64,000 bases of DNA, from NCBI GenBank assembly GCA_951799405.1, contig OX637332.1, positions 2,051,001 to 2,115,000 on the forward strand, written 5' to 3'. Position 1 is the stretch's first letter. Each line of letters begins with the position of its first letter. The DNA comes from Agapetus fuscipes. Lineage: Eukaryota > Arthropoda > Insecta > Trichoptera > Glossosomatidae. Both the position numbers and the translations under genes were made by a program. Below the pieces are notes generated by a model, which searched no databases, was not told where the DNA came from, and saw only the letters and a program-made list of their open reading frames with translations. Positions 62,730-64,000 of this stretch are shown piece after piece.

Positions 62730-63057
62730 TCCACTTTTATTGTTTGAGTCGAAATCATGGGTCGGAAAGAAGTCCAACGAAAAGGTGTTGCGGGACGCAG
62801 AAGAAAGAAGAGAGCTGATAAATCATATTTTCAAGAGGAAAGCCAAGCTAATAGGGCACTCAATCAGACATAGCACCTTTCTTAGCAACATCTTTGAAGG
62901 CAAAATCTTAGGACAACGCACAAGAGGTCGCCCAAGAACTTCATACTTCAAGGATTTGAAGCGGCTCATGGATGTCTCCTCCTATTCGCATCTCAAGAGG
63001 ATGGCAGCAGACAGAGACAGATGGCTGATACAACAAGGCACTGCCTTTAGAAGATGA
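62730..63057 (+). pseudogene. fourth LINE family, RT C-terminal fragment
   Basis: Plus reading RRELINHIFKRKAKLIGHSI, RHSTFLSNIFEGKILGQRTR, GRPRTSYFKDLKRLMDVSSY and LKRMAADRDRWLIQQGTAFR, ending in a double stop. The GRPRxS.xxD...LKRMAADRDRW tail is common in insect non-LTR elements and distinct from LINE-Q. Confidence 0.85.
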
Positions 63058-63064
63058 TGATGAT

Positions 63065-63172
63065 TGTTTGAGTCGTTATAAACGTTTTCGGAGGAGAACC
63101 TCCATCTTCAGGTATAAAATTATTTATTACCTGAAGATGGAAGTAATCACAAAACGGTTATCAAAATATGGC
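63065..63172. repeat. fold-back element with stem-GAAA motif
   Basis: CGTTATAAACGTTTTCGGAG, CTCCATCTTCAGGTATAAAA and the mirrored TACCTGAAGATGGAAGTAAT and AAACGGTTATC. Confidence 0.7.
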
Positions 63173-63465
63173 CCAAATATTATTATTTTTATTAAATGAA
63201 AACGTCTTTGCTTCGACCACCTCCAGTGGAAGTGCGATAGTATAACAGTTACCACAAACAGTTACAATGTTGAATTAAAGAACCGTCACTGCCGGCACCA
63301 CAGCCCAGGGAGCTACCTACTACCAGGTGGGCAAGTCCACGGCTGAGCCAAAGGTTGCCAAGATTTGAATTGAGAAATGGGTGAAAAAAATGAGAAGGCG
63401 CTTTTGAAAACGATCAAAATGTCATAATAAATAACTCAAGATGTGTGCCTGCTGTGGTGACAGGC

Positions 63466-63552
63466 TAGAACGTCACAGTGACAAAACTACACATGTCATA
63501 ACGACACATGACAGAATGACACATGACAGAACGACACATGACAGAAAATGGC
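63466..63552 (+). repeat. minisatellite, ACGACACATGACAGA unit
   Basis: Five to six units of 15-16 bp; same unit as 55930-56055 in opposite strand sense. Confidence 0.85.
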
Positions 63553-63568
63553 ATATATAGAACTCAAC

Positions 63569-63816
63569 TTCCTTGACTGATAGGTTGATATGCGGCTGAC
63601 CACCCATACTGTAAAAAATGGTTCACTTTGCCAATGTCACTCCTGCTTCAGGGAAGGTCGGCAAGAGTTGCAGGTCTTATGTTCATTTAAGATTGGGTTT
63701 TTTATATTGTAGGTCCACATGCGGCATGTGTAAGCGCGAAATTATGCGTGTCTGCTTGTGGGAATGCATTTAATATGAATCTCAAATGATACATATCTTT
63801 GCAGCTTAGATTTAGA
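63569..63816 (+). repeat. TailA copy, full unit
   Basis: CTTCCTTGACTGATAGGTTG to GCAGCTTAGATTTAGATG, with no LINE UTR upstream. Confidence 0.89.
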
Positions 63817-64000
63817 TGCAACTATTATTTGGTAAAACTTATAAAAACATTAACGCCGTTGATTATCATTACTATTTCATTGTAAAAACCTAAATAAACT
63901 GCACATAAAGAGCATTTTCTTACCGCCGTTATCTACGAAGCAGTCGCATTTGGCGCGAAGACGCAAAATAAATGTTCGTGATGTATTTTTAATGTGCCGT

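Overview
This window is a repeat-saturated stretch of an insect nuclear genome. It carries one recognisable host gene: the LIM-homeobox transcription factor Arrowhead (Awh; Lhx6/Lhx8 class in vertebrates), on the minus strand. Five coding exons can be read, at 30009-29828 (LIM1), 11385-11168 (LIM2), 9757-9518 (homeodomain), 6873-6778 and 4221-4160 (C-terminus with stop). All have GT/AG borders and all splice phases agree. Together they encode 265 residues, essentially the whole protein; only the initiator methionine or 5' exon is unplaced, and it should lie above position 30009 or beyond the window. The order of insect is not settled by the sequence. The LINE and SINE content is compatible with Lepidoptera or another holometabolous group.

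Layout. 1-4160: the 3' flank of Awh with SINE and LINE debris and about 1.5 kb of AT-rich, repeat-poor DNA. 4160-11400: four Awh exons separated by short introns that hold two hAT-type insertions with intact 8-bp target duplications, fold-back elements and SINEs. 11400-29830: one 18.4-kb intron. It has a minisatellite at each end (a ~59-bp unit beside exon 2 and a 26-bp unit beside exon 1) and between them LINE 3' ends, tRNA-derived SINEs, a 5S-rRNA-like segment and a deleted mariner. 30010-64000: DNA upstream of the first visible exon, containing only mobile-element remains, tandem repeats and fold-back elements.

The repeat landscape is dominated by five families. (1) 'TailA' is a ~250-bp unit that starts TTCCTTGACTTATAGG and ends in a variable (TTAGATTATAG)-type tail, in about 50 copies on both strands; some copies form the 3' end of a LINE and others stand alone. 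(2) 'LINE-Q' comprises C-terminal fragments of a reverse-transcriptase element with motifs RWFGH.ERM, GRPRKVW and CMKKVM. (3) 'SINE-B' is tRNA-derived, with head GTCGATAGCTCAGTTGG. (4) 'SINE-C' is tRNA-derived, with head CCGGTCCGTAGTTCAGTGG; it occurs as a single-headed form and as a heterodimer fused to SINE-B. (5) 'SINE-L' has a Leu/Ser-tRNA-like head. Nested insertions allow some relative dating.

No second host gene, functional RNA gene or intact transposon is supported. The points most worth following are the heterodimeric SINE with its two alternative 3' halves, the 5S-like segment abutting a SINE-C head, the relation of TailA to its LINE, the recurring hammerhead-like stem-GAAA hairpin in several unrelated fold-back elements, and the minisatellites and repeats packed within tens of bases of Awh splice sites.
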